A stretch of DNA of 64,000 nucleotides from Peptostreptococcus sp. D1 (GTDB taxonomy: Bacteria > Bacillota > Clostridia > Peptostreptococcales > Peptostreptococcaceae), in NCBI RefSeq assembly GCF_900112955.1, contig NZ_FONP01000001.1, positions 248,001-312,000 of the forward strand. The letters run 5' to 3'. Below the pieces are notes generated by a model. That model ran no database searches. It was not told the DNA's origin and was given only the letters and a program-made list of their open reading frames with translations. Numbering within the stretch: the first letter of the stretch is position 1; every line of letters begins with the position of its first letter. Position numbers and translations under genes: made by a program. Positions 30,657 to 39,233 of this stretch are shown piece by piece.

Positions 30657-31391
30657 CTATTTCACCATTCTTACCATTCCGAATCCACTTGCATTCAAAC
30701 TACTCAATGTGCCTGAATAATAAAGATATTTTAAAATATATTCTTTGGCATGCACTTTTAAAACGCATAGATTTGACGGTATATTGATATTATGATGCCT
30801 CACTGTAACCATTCTATTATTCAGAATTTTAATATCTATATTGTCCAAATCATATTTTGACTTTTCGCCAAACTTTTTCAATAATCTATGTTTTATATTT
30901 TTCTCAAAAACTTGTTTACCTTTTACTGTGTCTAAATTGTGAAAATAATTATTTTCGTTATCATTATTGTAATGTTCTCTAACAACAATCGGACTCACAG
31001 CCTTGAAAATTACTTCGCCTGATAGGAAAACTTCTTCTTTTTCAAGAAAAATTTTTCTTGCTATAAAATCAGTTCCTTTGTATGAGTATAACTTGTTTAT
31101 TGATTCTGTAAATATGTTAAAAAAATGGATACTCTGAACCAAATCATAACATGAGAAAAAAACTTTGATGTAATCGTTTGGTACCGTAATCGTATCTCTA
31201 TTAAACTTAACATTTTGGCCAAGGTATATAGAGTAGGTAAACTCTTTATCCTTTGGTCCAGATTTGTAAAGCAGATTATACATTTCTTTATCATATTTTT
31301 CAATGCAGTTTTTCAGCCATGAAGCAAACATTTTCCCTTTATCTTTAGGAATTTCATGGCTAATTAACTCAAACTCAATTGTTATTCTCAA
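30657..31391 (-). CDS. cas6: CRISPR-associated endoribonuclease Cas6
   Basis: A 244-residue Cas6. The glycine-rich C-terminal loop reads LSSLNASGFGMVRMV, the hallmark of the family. The N-terminal ferredoxin fold opens MRITIEFELISHEIPKDKG. Cas6 cuts the pre-crRNA in repeats. It is the first gene of the operon, so an array should exist in the genome, but none is in this window. The TTG at 31391 with AGAGGTGG four bases upstream gives a standard N-terminus. A longer ORF back to 31487 lacks a ribosome binding site. An IS remnant ends 115 bases upstream. Confidence 0.88.
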   Translation of the reverse strand: MRITIEFELISHEIPKDKGKMFASWLKNCIEKYDKEMYNLLYKSGPKDKEFTYSIYLGQNVKFNRDTITVPNDYIKVFFSCYDLVQSIHFFNIFTESINKLYSYKGTDFIARKIFLEKEEVFLSGEVIFKAVSPIVVREHYNNDNENNYFHNLDTVKGKQVFEKNIKHRLLKKFGEKSKYDLDNIDIKILNNRMVTVRHHNINIPSNLCVLKVHAKEYILKYLYYSGTLSSLNASGFGMVRMVK

Positions 31392-31505
31392 AATACCACC
31401 TCTTTCCTTAGAAACAATATTACTTATACAAACTCTCATTTCATTATTTAGTTTCATGATAGCATACGTAAAATAATCTTTCAACATAAAGATGGAAAAA
31501 TTTTA

Positions 31506-31918
31506 TCACGTGTATAATGTACTATAAGGGAAAAAGTAGAATACGTGATAATTGATACGTACTCGCCCTACATTTTTCTTACAAAGAAAGTATTTTTCCC
31601 ATCCTACTTTATCATCGACATCATAATATTTAAGCTCACTTGTATCAGTAGAAATCTTTTTTGCCAATACATATACATCTTCATTTTTCCTTGAACGAAT
31701 TAAGCCATCATCACCGAGTGTCTTATAAATAGCTGCCCAATTTAATATTACCCTCTTATTTGTAATACCATATTTTCTTGCTAAATAGCGTGGACTTTTA
31801 TTTCCTGATAAGTATTCAGACACTATTTTTTTCCTACTTTCAAAAGAATATTTTGCCATGAAAAAACCGACCTCCCAATCGTTAGATTTTTAAGTCTAAC
31901 TTCTGGGGGTCGGTTCAA
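31506..31918 (-). mobile_element. IS3-family insertion sequence remnant (IS end and 5' part of orfA)
   Basis: The outer inverted repeat on the minus strand begins TGAACCGACCCCC at 31918 and continues with AGAAGTTAGAC, typical of IS3-family (IS150/IS861-like) elements. OrfA starts at 31859 (MAKYSFESRKKIVSEYLSG) and encodes the first HTH (YLARKYGITNKRVILNWAA). After about 62 residues it leaves the family sequence, and orfB and the other end are missing. A second, shorter copy lies at 61867-62062. The break lies just upstream of cas6, which suggests that a recombination at this IS shaped the cas locus. Confidence 0.85.
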
Positions 31919-31947
31919 CCTTTAATAATACTGAATTAGCTGTTTTT

Positions 31948-32943
31948 TTAATATACTATATCGTGTGAAATCGATTTATAAAACATTTTCTCTACTTCTG
32001 AGAAAACCTTTGTTTTCGCTGTTATCCACATCAATTTACACACTGTTGACTCCAGTGTCATATTAAAGTTTTCAAGCAAATTAATGCTTCCCTTTATCTC
32101 ATTTCCGACTTGATACACCTCAATATTACTTCCCTCATGAGGAACAGAGGTTGTAAATACAATTATTTTTCCCTGCTGAGTTAATTTTTGTATTGTCTTA
32201 GAAAGCAACCTTTCATCATCATAGGTTGGCAATCCTCCTACACCAAAGCCTTCCACCACAATCACATCAGAAATTTCTCCAACGAATTCAAACACTTTAT
32301 TACTTATACCTGGAATCAATTTTATAATATTTACATTTAAGTTTAATTCATCATAAAATTTCACAGGCTGATTTATTTCTTCATTTATGTAGTAAATGAC
32401 TTTCTCATTAAAAATTATTGCGACAATTGGATAGTCAATACTATCAAAAGCGTTGTAGCTATGTGTTCTCGTTTTTCTGGCTCTAGTTCCTACAATTACC
32501 TTTGAATCAAAAACTATATGAACACCAGAGGATTTTTCATCACATACAAAGATAAATGAATCATACAAATTTTTTCTCGCATCTGTATCCTGTAGATATA
32601 TTGACTTCTGAGATCCTGTCAAAACTATGGGCTTTGCTGAATTTTGTATCAAATACGACAATGCCGAGCCGGTGTATGCCAATGTGTCTGTTCCATGAGT
32701 TATTACAAATCCATCGTACCTTTCATAGCTTTCCCTTATACAATTTGCTATTTTTATCCATCCTTCGGGACTCATATTGCTACTATCTATGTTCATTAAT
32801 TGTATTGTTGAAATTTTGCAAAGCTTCTCAATTTGGGGAACAAATTCAATAATTTCTTCGCTAGTAATACTAGGAACTAGTCCTACATCGGTCGGCTTAG
32901 AAGCAATTGTGCCACCAGTGGCAATCAAAAGAATATTTTTCAT
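31948..32943 (-). CDS. ansA: Type I L-asparaginase
   Basis: A 331-residue asparaginase. The first catalytic Thr lies in ATGGTIAS (residue about 10). The second set is HGTDTLAYT, and the active-site Lys lies in TGSQKSI. It hydrolyses asparagine to aspartate and ammonia. No signal peptide is visible, which fits the cytosolic type I form. The ATG at 32943 has GGAGGAG upstream. It starts two bases after the stop codon of a small membrane protein gene and is probably co-transcribed with it. Confidence 0.93.
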   Translation of the reverse strand: MKNILLIATGGTIASKPTDVGLVPSITSEEIIEFVPQIEKLCKISTIQLMNIDSSNMSPEGWIKIANCIRESYERYDGFVITHGTDTLAYTGSALSYLIQNSAKPIVLTGSQKSIYLQDTDARKNLYDSFIFVCDEKSSGVHIVFDSKVIVGTRARKTRTHSYNAFDSIDYPIVAIIFNEKVIYYINEEINQPVKFYDELNLNVNIIKLIPGISNKVFEFVGEISDVIVVEGFGVGGLPTYDDERLLSKTIQKLTQQGKIIVFTTSVPHEGSNIEVYQVGNEIKGSINLLENFNMTLESTVCKLMWITAKTKVFSEVEKMFYKSISHDIVY

Positions 32944-32944
32944 T

Positions 32945-33361
32945 CTATTTCTCTCCTCCACGCTTTATTAATTTTACACCTATTATCAATACCAGTGCAA
33001 ATATTATTAGATATGTCAGTTTTATACTCATCAGACCTACCTTGAACATAGGTCTATTATATGCAATCGTTCCAACAAGAACTACTAATATTATCACCAT
33101 TCTATAGAACTGATGTTTTCTATTTTCTTCTTCAACTGACTGACTTTGCTTTGAGTTTCTCATCTTGTGCAAAATAATCAGAAATCCGATTATAGATGCT
33201 AATAGCGTCATTATATCCCCATTTGTAATATAGGTATTCCATAACACAAAATCTCTATTTATTATTTTTATTATCGCTTCCACTCCGCCTTTCAGCAATA
33301 ATAGATAACCTATTAGCGATATTATCGACAGAATAGTATTTTTCATCATTAATTTATTCAT
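32945..33361 (-). CDS. Hypothetical four-helix membrane protein
   Basis: A 138-residue protein with four hydrophobic segments: residues 8-26, 46-64, 85-102 and 108-128. A charged loop rich in Glu, Arg and Lys lies in the middle. I do not recognise the family. GGAGGAG precedes the ATG at 33361. The stop codon is followed within two bases by the asparaginase start, so the two genes are probably translationally coupled. Confidence 0.75.
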   Translation of the reverse strand: MNKLMMKNTILSIISLIGYLLLLKGGVEAIIKIINRDFVLWNTYITNGDIMTLLASIIGFLIILHKMRNSKQSQSVEEENRKHQFYRMVIILVVLVGTIAYNRPMFKVGLMSIKLTYLIIFALVLIIGVKLIKRGGEK

Positions 33362-33523
33362 AGCTCCTCCAAAAATTTTTTCTGTAAATAATTATACAAC
33401 ATTTTTATGAAAAACAAAATTTATATTCATAAAAAAATATTATATATGTACATATTATTTTTATTTTTTCTCTGGATATTTTTGTTATCTTCATTTTATG
33501 ATATATTTTTGGTATTTTAAAAA

Positions 33524-33597
33524 CGAAAAACATCGGTCTTGAAAAATTCTTATTGAAATCTATTCAAATTGAATCTATCAATACCGATGTATTTTTT
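33524..33597 (-). terminator. Terminator after formate-THF ligase
   Basis: ACATCGGT (33530-33537) and ACCGATGT (33583-33590) close a large hairpin with an inner AT stem. T runs flank it on both sides, so it can act in both directions. Confidence 0.6.
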
Positions 33598-33647
33598 ATA
33601 TTTATTAAAATTTTTTTGTACAATATTCTGGTAACCACACACAATTT

Positions 33648-35324
33648 TTAGAACAAACCTGAAATAATTCCATTCTCATCAACATCTATTCTCTCTGCAG
33701 CTGGAAGCTTTGGTAATCCAGGCATCTTCATAATAGCTCCAGTCAATACTACTATAAATCCAGCACCCGCAGAAACAGTCATATCTCTGACCATTATTCT
33801 AAATCCAGTTGGTCTACCAAGCTTTGTCTGGTCATCGGAAAGTGAGTATTGCGTTTTTGCAATACATATTGGAAGATTGCCAAAGCCTAGACTTTCTAAT
33901 TCCTTCATTTGCTTAAGTGCATCTGCTGTAAAATCCACACCATCTGCCCCATATATTTTCGTTGCTATTGCATCCAGCTTTTCTTTAATAGTTTGATTTT
34001 CATCATAGCAGTACTCAAAATTATTTTCGTTACTTTCAATAAGCTTTATTACCTCTTTTGCAACTTCAATTCCACCATCTCCACCTTTTGCCCAAACTTC
34101 TGATAATGCGACATTTACTCCAAGCTCATTACATTTTTTTTCAACCAATTCTAGCTCTGCCACTGTATCAAGAGGGAATCTATTGATTGCAACTACTGCT
34201 GGTAGCTTATATACTTTTGTGATATTTTCAATATGCTTTAGCAGATTTGGTAATCCCTTTTCTAGAGCGCCTAAGTTTTCTTCGTTGAGATCTTCCTTTG
34301 CTACACCTCCATTGTATTTTAAGGCTCTTACAGTCGCAACAATTATTACAGCATCCGGTCTTATACCTGCTTTTCTACACTTGATATCCAAGAATTTTTC
34401 TGCTCCAAGATCAGCTCCAAATCCGGCTTCAGTAACAACATAGTCACTCATATGCATTGCCATCTTTGTCGCAATAATCGAATTACAACCATGTGCTATA
34501 TTAGCAAAAGGTCCTCCATGAATAATTGCCGGTGTTCCTTCAAGAGTTTGAACTAGATTTGGTTTTAAAGCATCTTTTAATATTGCCGCCATCGCCCCAT
34601 TTGCATTTAATTCTCTCGCAGTCACTGGCTTTCCATCATAAGAGTAACCTACAACTATATTACCAAGATTCTCCTTTAATTCAGAAATATTGTTAGAAAG
34701 ACAAAATGTAGCCATAACTTCTGAAGCCACAGTGATATCAAAACCGTCTTCTCTCGTAACACCATCGACCTTCTTTCCTAGACCATCCACAATATTTCTT
34801 AGTTGCCTATCGTTCATATCAACACATCTTCTCCAAACCACACGTTTTGGATTAATATTAAGCTTGTTTCCTTGATAGATATGATTATCAATCATTGCCG
34901 CCAACAGATTATTTGCAGCTCCAATTGCGTGCATATCTCCTGTAAAATGAAGGTTGATATCTTCCATTGGAATAACCTGAGCATATCCGCCTCCAGCTGC
35001 TCCGCCTTTTATTCCAAATACAGGTCCCATTGAAGGCTCTCTAAGAGCAGCGATAACGTTTTTACCTAGCTTAGAAAGAGCATCCGCTACACCAATAGAA
35101 GTAGTGGTTTTACCCTCACCAGCAGGCGTTGGATTTATCGCCGTAGTTAAAATCAATTTACCATTTTTACTTTTTGTTCTCTGAAGAACATTATAATCTA
35201 TCTTCGCTTTGTATTTTCCGTATAGTTCAATATCGTCTTCTGACAGTTCTATTTTCTTTGCTATATCTCTTATATCCTGTGGCTTTGCCTCTTGAGCAAT
35301 TTCAATATCAGACTTAAAATTCAT
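33648..35324 (-). CDS. fhs: Formate-tetrahydrofolate ligase
   Basis: A 558-residue FTHFS. It joins formate to THF with ATP to give 10-formyl-THF. Key features are the P-loop [14 protein letters not shown], the [22 protein letters not shown] stretch of the active site, and the C-terminal [20 protein letters not shown] signature. The ATG at 35324 has GGAGG upstream. A longer frame to 35372 lacks support. With the folD and fchA-like genes at 25-26 kb it completes a formate to methylene-THF route. No other Wood-Ljungdahl gene is seen here. Confidence 0.97.
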   Translation of the reverse strand: MNFKSDIEIAQEAKPQDIRDIAKKIELSEDDIELYGKYKAKIDYNVLQRTKSKNGKLILTTAINPTPAGEGKTTTSIGVADALSKLGKNVIAALREPSMGPVFGIKGGAAGGGYAQVIPMEDINLHFTGDMHAIGAANNLLAAMIDNHIYQGNKLNINPKRVVWRRCVDMNDRQLRNIVDGLGKKVDGVTREDGFDITVASEVMATFCLSNNISELKENLGNIVVGYSYDGKPVTARELNANGAMAAILKDALKPNLVQTLEGTPAIIHGGPFANIAHGCNSIIATKMAMHMSDYVVTEAGFGADLGAEKFLDIKCRKAGIRPDAVIIVATVRALKYNGGVAKEDLNEENLGALEKGLPNLLKHIENITKVYKLPAVVAINRFPLDTVAELELVEKKCNELGVNVALSEVWAKGGDGGIEVAKEVIKLIESNENNFEYCYDENQTIKEKLDAIATKIYGADGVDFTADALKQMKELESLGFGNLPICIAKTQYSLSDDQTKLGRPTGFRIMVRDMTVSAGAGFIVVLTGAIMKMPGLPKLPAAERIDVDENGIISGLF

Positions 35325-35553
35325 TACACATTCCTCCATCCATACATAATATATTAACAATATTTCAAGCACAAATAATTCGTATAAAGACGAACTATAT
35401 TTTATTTTTCGTATTTATAGTATATATTATTTTTTTTTATTAGTCAATATATAGTTTAAATTATTTATTGTTTTTCGATATTTTATTATTGTTTTTCGAT
35501 ATTAATTATGTTATAATTAGTTCAATAACAAATATATTGAGAGGAGAATTGAT

Positions 35554-36042
35554 ATGAACAATCTTTTTAAAAAAATCACGAGCTTTTTTATTCATGCACT
35601 ATTTTTAATATATATTGGGGGCTTTATATTCTACATTATCAATTTTATATTCGGAGATAATGCTATTTCAACATCTAATATAAATAATATTTCAAAGATA
35701 TTATTTACAACAGTTACCTTGATTTTACTAATCATTACTCAATATCATGTAATAAAAATATACCATAGTAGTAAACATTCTCCATTTTCATTAGAAAATG
35801 CAAATAGAATTTTCACTATTTCGTATTCTTTTCTAGCAATAACAATTTTACGTGTTTTAGTAGAATCCTTAAATCCAAATAACACTCAAGGTGCAATAAC
35901 TCTATTTGATATAGGTTTTTTTAGAATTGTATTTACATTTGAAACAACAGTATTTACGATGGCTACCCTTGTATTACTTATAATTTCCGATATATACAAA
36001 AAATCAGTTCTAATAAAGCAGGAATATGATCTGACTATATAA
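35554..36042 (+). CDS. DUF2975 membrane protein
   Basis: A 162-residue protein with four membrane helices (YIGGFIFYIINFIFG, ILFTTVTLILLIITQYHVI, and two more), in the pattern of DUF2975. Such proteins are regularly paired with a small YozG-like HTH gene, as here 16 bases downstream. The function is unknown. A regulator/membrane-sensor pair is a common guess. GAGAGGAG precedes the ATG. Confidence 0.75.
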   Translation: MNNLFKKITSFFIHALFLIYIGGFIFYIINFIFGDNAISTSNINNISKILFTTVTLILLIITQYHVIKIYHSSKHSPFSLENANRIFTISYSFLAITILRVLVESLNPNNTQGAITLFDIGFFRIVFTFETTVFTMATLVLLIISDIYKKSVLIKQEYDLTI

Positions 36043-36058
36043 AATAAAGGAGATATAA

Positions 36059-36280
36059 ATGAGCATAAAAGTAAATTTAGATTTAATAATGATAAAAGAA
36101 GGAATATCTTCAAAAGAATTAGCCAAGAAGATCTCTATTACAAATGCAAATTTGTCTATACTAAAAACTGGCAAAGCAAAAGCAATAAGATTTTCGACTT
36201 TGAACGATATATGCAAAGCTCTCAATTGCCAACCTGGTGATATACTGGAATACATTGATGATGACATAGATGAAGTATAA
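36059..36280 (+). CDS. Small XRE-type HTH regulator (YozG-like)
   Basis: A 73-residue Cro/CI-type protein that is almost entirely an HTH domain: LDLIMIKEGISSKELAKKI, TNANLSILKTGKAKAIRF, and DICKALNCQPGDILEY. This is the standard partner of DUF2975 genes. AAGGAG lies nine bases before the ATG. It probably represses its own two-gene operon. Confidence 0.88.
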   Translation: MSIKVNLDLIMIKEGISSKELAKKISITNANLSILKTGKAKAIRFSTLNDICKALNCQPGDILEYIDDDIDEV

Positions 36281-36328
36281 TTGCCAAATTATTTCTAAAA
36301 AAATATAGTGCTATCTCAAAAAAACTAA

Positions 36329-36360
36329 ATTGCCGTAGGTTTTATTTACGGTAATTTTTT
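36329..36360 (+). terminator. Terminator after the DUF2975/HTH pair
   Basis: ATTGCCGTA pairs with TACGGTAAT, and a run of six Ts follows on the plus strand. Confidence 0.8.
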
Positions 36361-36396
36361 GCATAAAATTGTAATGTAAGCGACAAAACAAACAAA

Positions 36397-36446
36397 AAGG
36401 CATACCCTACATTCATTTTCATATATAGAGAATGTGGGTATACCTT
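36397..36446 (-). terminator. Terminator after the flavodoxin gene
   Basis: GAATGT/ACATTC and GGGTAT/ATACCC stems are closed by AAGG/CCTT. The minus strand then reads TTTTTG. It lies 48 bases beyond the flavodoxin stop codon. Confidence 0.65.
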
Positions 36447-36493
36447 CTATTTGGAACTCTTATAAGTCAGCCCCATTTTTATCTTATATATAT

Positions 36494-36922
36494 TTAATAC
36501 TGTGCGAACTTGCTACCAAATTCTTCGCATTTTTTTATCGCAGCGTCATCTGGAGTTTCATTAACTATTAATCCTTCATCATCAAACAAGTCGGCACCAG
36601 CATCATTAACTCTGTCCTGCCAATTTCTCATCCATTCGCCATCACCCCATCCATATGAGCCAAATAAAGCAACCTTCTTTCCTGAAATCGATTTTTCTGC
36701 TTCTTCAAAAAACGGCTCAAATTCTGCTTCCTCAAGAACTTCCATTCCCATTGAAGGGCAACCAAACATAAGCATTTCATAATCAGATATACTTTTTGAA
36801 TCACTCGAAATATTAACTAAATCAAACTCAACTCCAGCATTTCCCAAGCCTACACCTATAGCTTCTGCCATTTTTTCTGTGTTTCCTGTTCCACTCCAAT
36901 AAAATACTCCAACTTTTTTCAT
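36494..36922 (-). CDS. Flavodoxin
   Basis: A 142-residue flavodoxin. The FMN phosphate-binding loop reads YWSGTGNTEKMAE at residues 9-21, and the two ring-contact loops are FGCPSMGMEVLEE and FGSYGWGDGEW. It is a low-potential electron carrier that replaces ferredoxin under iron limitation. It follows the DUF3793 gene by 14 bases on the same strand, a pairing seen in many anaerobic Firmicutes. The first aromatic shielding residue is Met/Gly-rich, as in clostridial short-chain flavodoxins. Confidence 0.95.
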   Translation of the reverse strand: MKKVGVFYWSGTGNTEKMAEAIGVGLGNAGVEFDLVNISSDSKSISDYEMLMFGCPSMGMEVLEEAEFEPFFEEAEKSISGKKVALFGSYGWGDGEWMRNWQDRVNDAGADLFDDEGLIVNETPDDAAIKKCEEFGSKFAQY

Positions 36923-36936
36923 GATTTAACCTCCAC

Positions 36937-37521
36937 CTATGCAATCTGTAAATTATTTTTTGTTCGGATTAAAATATTTTCTATACATTCTCCACAATCA
37001 AGTCTTTTATTAATAATACTTTTCATATTATCGTATGATTTGAAGATTTGCTTAGTCTTTTCAACATTTTTGTAAACCTTCCAATATCCACAGTACTTAT
37101 AGTTCTGTCCTTTATTATCGATAAAGCCCATCACGTCATTTATTGGATATCCCAAAAAAAGACCAATTTCATGAGGAAATGTGCTGTTTATCATTCTCTT
37201 CTCTAATATTGACAAATTCTCATCTAAAGTACAATCTGCCGAATATCCAAACTCAACCAGCAATCTTCCAACTTCTTTATCAAAAAAATGCTTTTCTAGC
37301 AAAGACTTCTTATAAACGAAAATCAGCATCCTATTCTCGCATTCACAAATATTTTTAAAATACAAATCATATCTATTAAATTGTGAATTATACTGCTCCA
37401 ATACTATTGATATCTCAGGTATCTCTGATTTAATTATCGAAACCAAGTTAGATACTTTTTTCCCCAACAAAACAGGCGAACAATAATTAGCAAGCATCTT
37501 TTCGAATTTAGAATTTAACAT
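36937..37521 (-). CDS. DUF3793 protein
   Basis: A 194-residue soluble protein of DUF3793. It has the typical start FEKMLANYCSPVLLGKKVSNLVS and the central HEIGLFLGYPINDVMGFIDN. KYCGYWKVYKN and a C-terminal cysteine pair (LDCGECIENIL) follow. The function is unknown. The constant link with a flavodoxin gene suggests a role in iron or redox metabolism. The ATG at 37521 lies 11 bases after GGAGG. An in-frame start at 37563 has no site. Confidence 0.8.
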   Translation of the reverse strand: MLNSKFEKMLANYCSPVLLGKKVSNLVSIIKSEIPEISIVLEQYNSQFNRYDLYFKNICECENRMLIFVYKKSLLEKHFFDKEVGRLLVEFGYSADCTLDENLSILEKRMINSTFPHEIGLFLGYPINDVMGFIDNKGQNYKYCGYWKVYKNVEKTKQIFKSYDNMKSIINKRLDCGECIENILIRTKNNLQIA

Positions 37522-37918
37522 AGAAAATATCACCTCCACAAAGCTATTGATTTTTAATATCAATAACTATCTAATATCATTATATTCAGTTTTTATTTTT
37601 TTGTCAACACAATTGAAAAATATTTTCAATTATTATTAAAATATATTTATTTTTTCTTATTTTTTTCTGATAATTTCCAATTTTTTTATATTTATTAAAT
37701 AGTATTTTTTTAAAATATAAGTATTTACAACACATAGGAAATTTATTATAATGTTCTATAACTATTCTTTTAGCAAATATTTTTTCCAACTATTGAAAAT
37801 TTTTCAATTCATGCAGTTTTTTGCATATATTTGTATTATGTTTGATTTGATCATTTTTAATATTCATGCGAAAAAATTCAGATTGAATAGATTATACTAT
37901 TTTAGTGAGGTGATTTTA

Positions 37919-39136
37919 TTGAGTATCATAGTTCAAAAATACGGTGGCAGCTCTCTAGCAGATACTGAGAAAATTATGCGAGTTGCTAACAGAATTGTTT
38001 CTACAAAAAAAGAAGGAAATCAGGTAGTTGCAATAGTATCCGCAATGGGTAAAACCACCGATAATCTAATCAAGCTGGCAAAAGAAATAAATAAAAATCC
38101 ATCGAAGAGAGAAATGGATCAATTGCTGGCTACTGGAGAGCAAATTTCCATGTCCTTGCTAGCAATGGCAATTGACACTCTTGGGGAAAAAGCACTTTCT
38201 TTATCTGGTCCACAGGCTGGAATTAAAACAGATTCAACCCACAGCAAGGCCATGATTACAGAAATAGTTTCAGATAGACTTTTAAAGGAATTAAAAAATG
38301 ATAATATTATAATTGTTGCTGGTTTTCAGGGTGTCACAGAAAACCATGACATTGCCACTCTTGGAAGAGGTGGCTCTGACACATCAGCAGTTTCAATCGC
38401 AGCAGCTCTGAATGCAGATTTGTGCGAAATATTTACAGATGTAGATGGTGTATATGCTTGCGATCCTAGAATTATACCAAATATAAAGAAGCTTTCAGCA
38501 GTTTCCTATGACGAAATGTTGGAATTGGCAAATTTAGGAGCTAAGGTTTTGCATTCTAGATCAGTCGAAGTTGGAAAATCACATAATGTTACAATCCACG
38601 TAAGATCAAGTTTCAATCACAATATTGGTACAGTTGTTAAAAAGGAGGTATCACCAATGGAGCATAATGGAGTAATTACTGGCATTGCCCACGATTTTAA
38701 TATAGCAAAGGTAGTTGTTTTTGGAGTACCAGATAAACCTGGCGTAGCTGCAAGAATATTTAAAGAATTAGCGCTTGCAAATATAGGTATTCAGATGATT
38801 GTTCAAAGTGCTCAGACTGAAAATCAAAATGACATAGCTTTTACATGTTCTCTTGATGACGCAAGAGAAGCAAAGGCTATTTTGGAAAAAATTTCTAATG
38901 ATGTTGGTGCAAGAGAGGTTGTTATTACTGAAAACTTGGCAAAGGTAAGCATTGTCGGTGCAGGTATGATGACTCATTCAAATATTGCTTCCAGAATGTT
39001 TGGAACACTTGGAAAAGCAGGTATAAATATAGATATGATAAGTACCTCTGAGATAACTATATCGGTTATTGTAGACTCTGATCAATGTGAAAAGGCAGTA
39101 AGAGAGCTAGCCAAGGAATTTGATTTGATAGACTAA
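37919..39136 (+). CDS. lysC: Aspartate kinase
   Basis: A 405-residue aspartokinase. The catalytic part shows VQKYGGSSLAD at the start, TTGxQ-type LLATGEQISMSLL, and GRGGSDTSAVSIA. Two C-terminal ACT domains follow (VVVFGVPDKPGVAARIF and VSIVGAGMMTHSNIASRMF). It makes aspartyl phosphate, the entry to Lys, Met, Thr and diaminopimelate. The start is TTG at 37919 with GAGGTGA seven bases upstream. A longer in-frame ORF from 37751 is AT-rich non-family sequence. No lysine riboswitch or T-box was recognised in the leader. Feedback control is expected through the ACT domains. Confidence 0.95.
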   Translation: MSIIVQKYGGSSLADTEKIMRVANRIVSTKKEGNQVVAIVSAMGKTTDNLIKLAKEINKNPSKREMDQLLATGEQISMSLLAMAIDTLGEKALSLSGPQAGIKTDSTHSKAMITEIVSDRLLKELKNDNIIIVAGFQGVTENHDIATLGRGGSDTSAVSIAAALNADLCEIFTDVDGVYACDPRIIPNIKKLSAVSYDEMLELANLGAKVLHSRSVEVGKSHNVTIHVRSSFNHNIGTVVKKEVSPMEHNGVITGIAHDFNIAKVVVFGVPDKPGVAARIFKELALANIGIQMIVQSAQTENQNDIAFTCSLDDAREAKAILEKISNDVGAREVVITENLAKVSIVGAGMMTHSNIASRMFGTLGKAGINIDMISTSEITISVIVDSDQCEKAVRELAKEFDLID

Positions 39137-39142
39137 TAAAAA

Positions 39143-39209
39143 CTGGCGCTGGTGGTTTTTTAATCTCAACTTTAGATGAAATCCAAAACCATCAACGCCA
39201 AATTTTTTT
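39143..39209 (+). terminator. Terminator after lysC
   Basis: TGGCG and GGTTTT on the left pair with AAAACC and CGCCA on the right across a long loop. Seven Ts follow on the plus strand. Confidence 0.7.
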
Positions 39210-39233
39210 ACGATAATTTTTTAGTGACTAAAA

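Noticed and set aside
31392-31487. 32-residue extension of Cas6
   Set aside because: It has no ribosome binding site. The TTG at 31391 gives the usual Cas6 start.
37751-37918. 56-residue N-terminal extension of aspartokinase
   Set aside because: The sequence is AT-rich and unlike the family. The TTG at 37919 has a clear ribosome binding site and gives the normal N-terminus.
37564-37918. Lysine riboswitch or T-box ahead of lysC
   Set aside because: No matching core sequences are visible. The leader is AT-rich.
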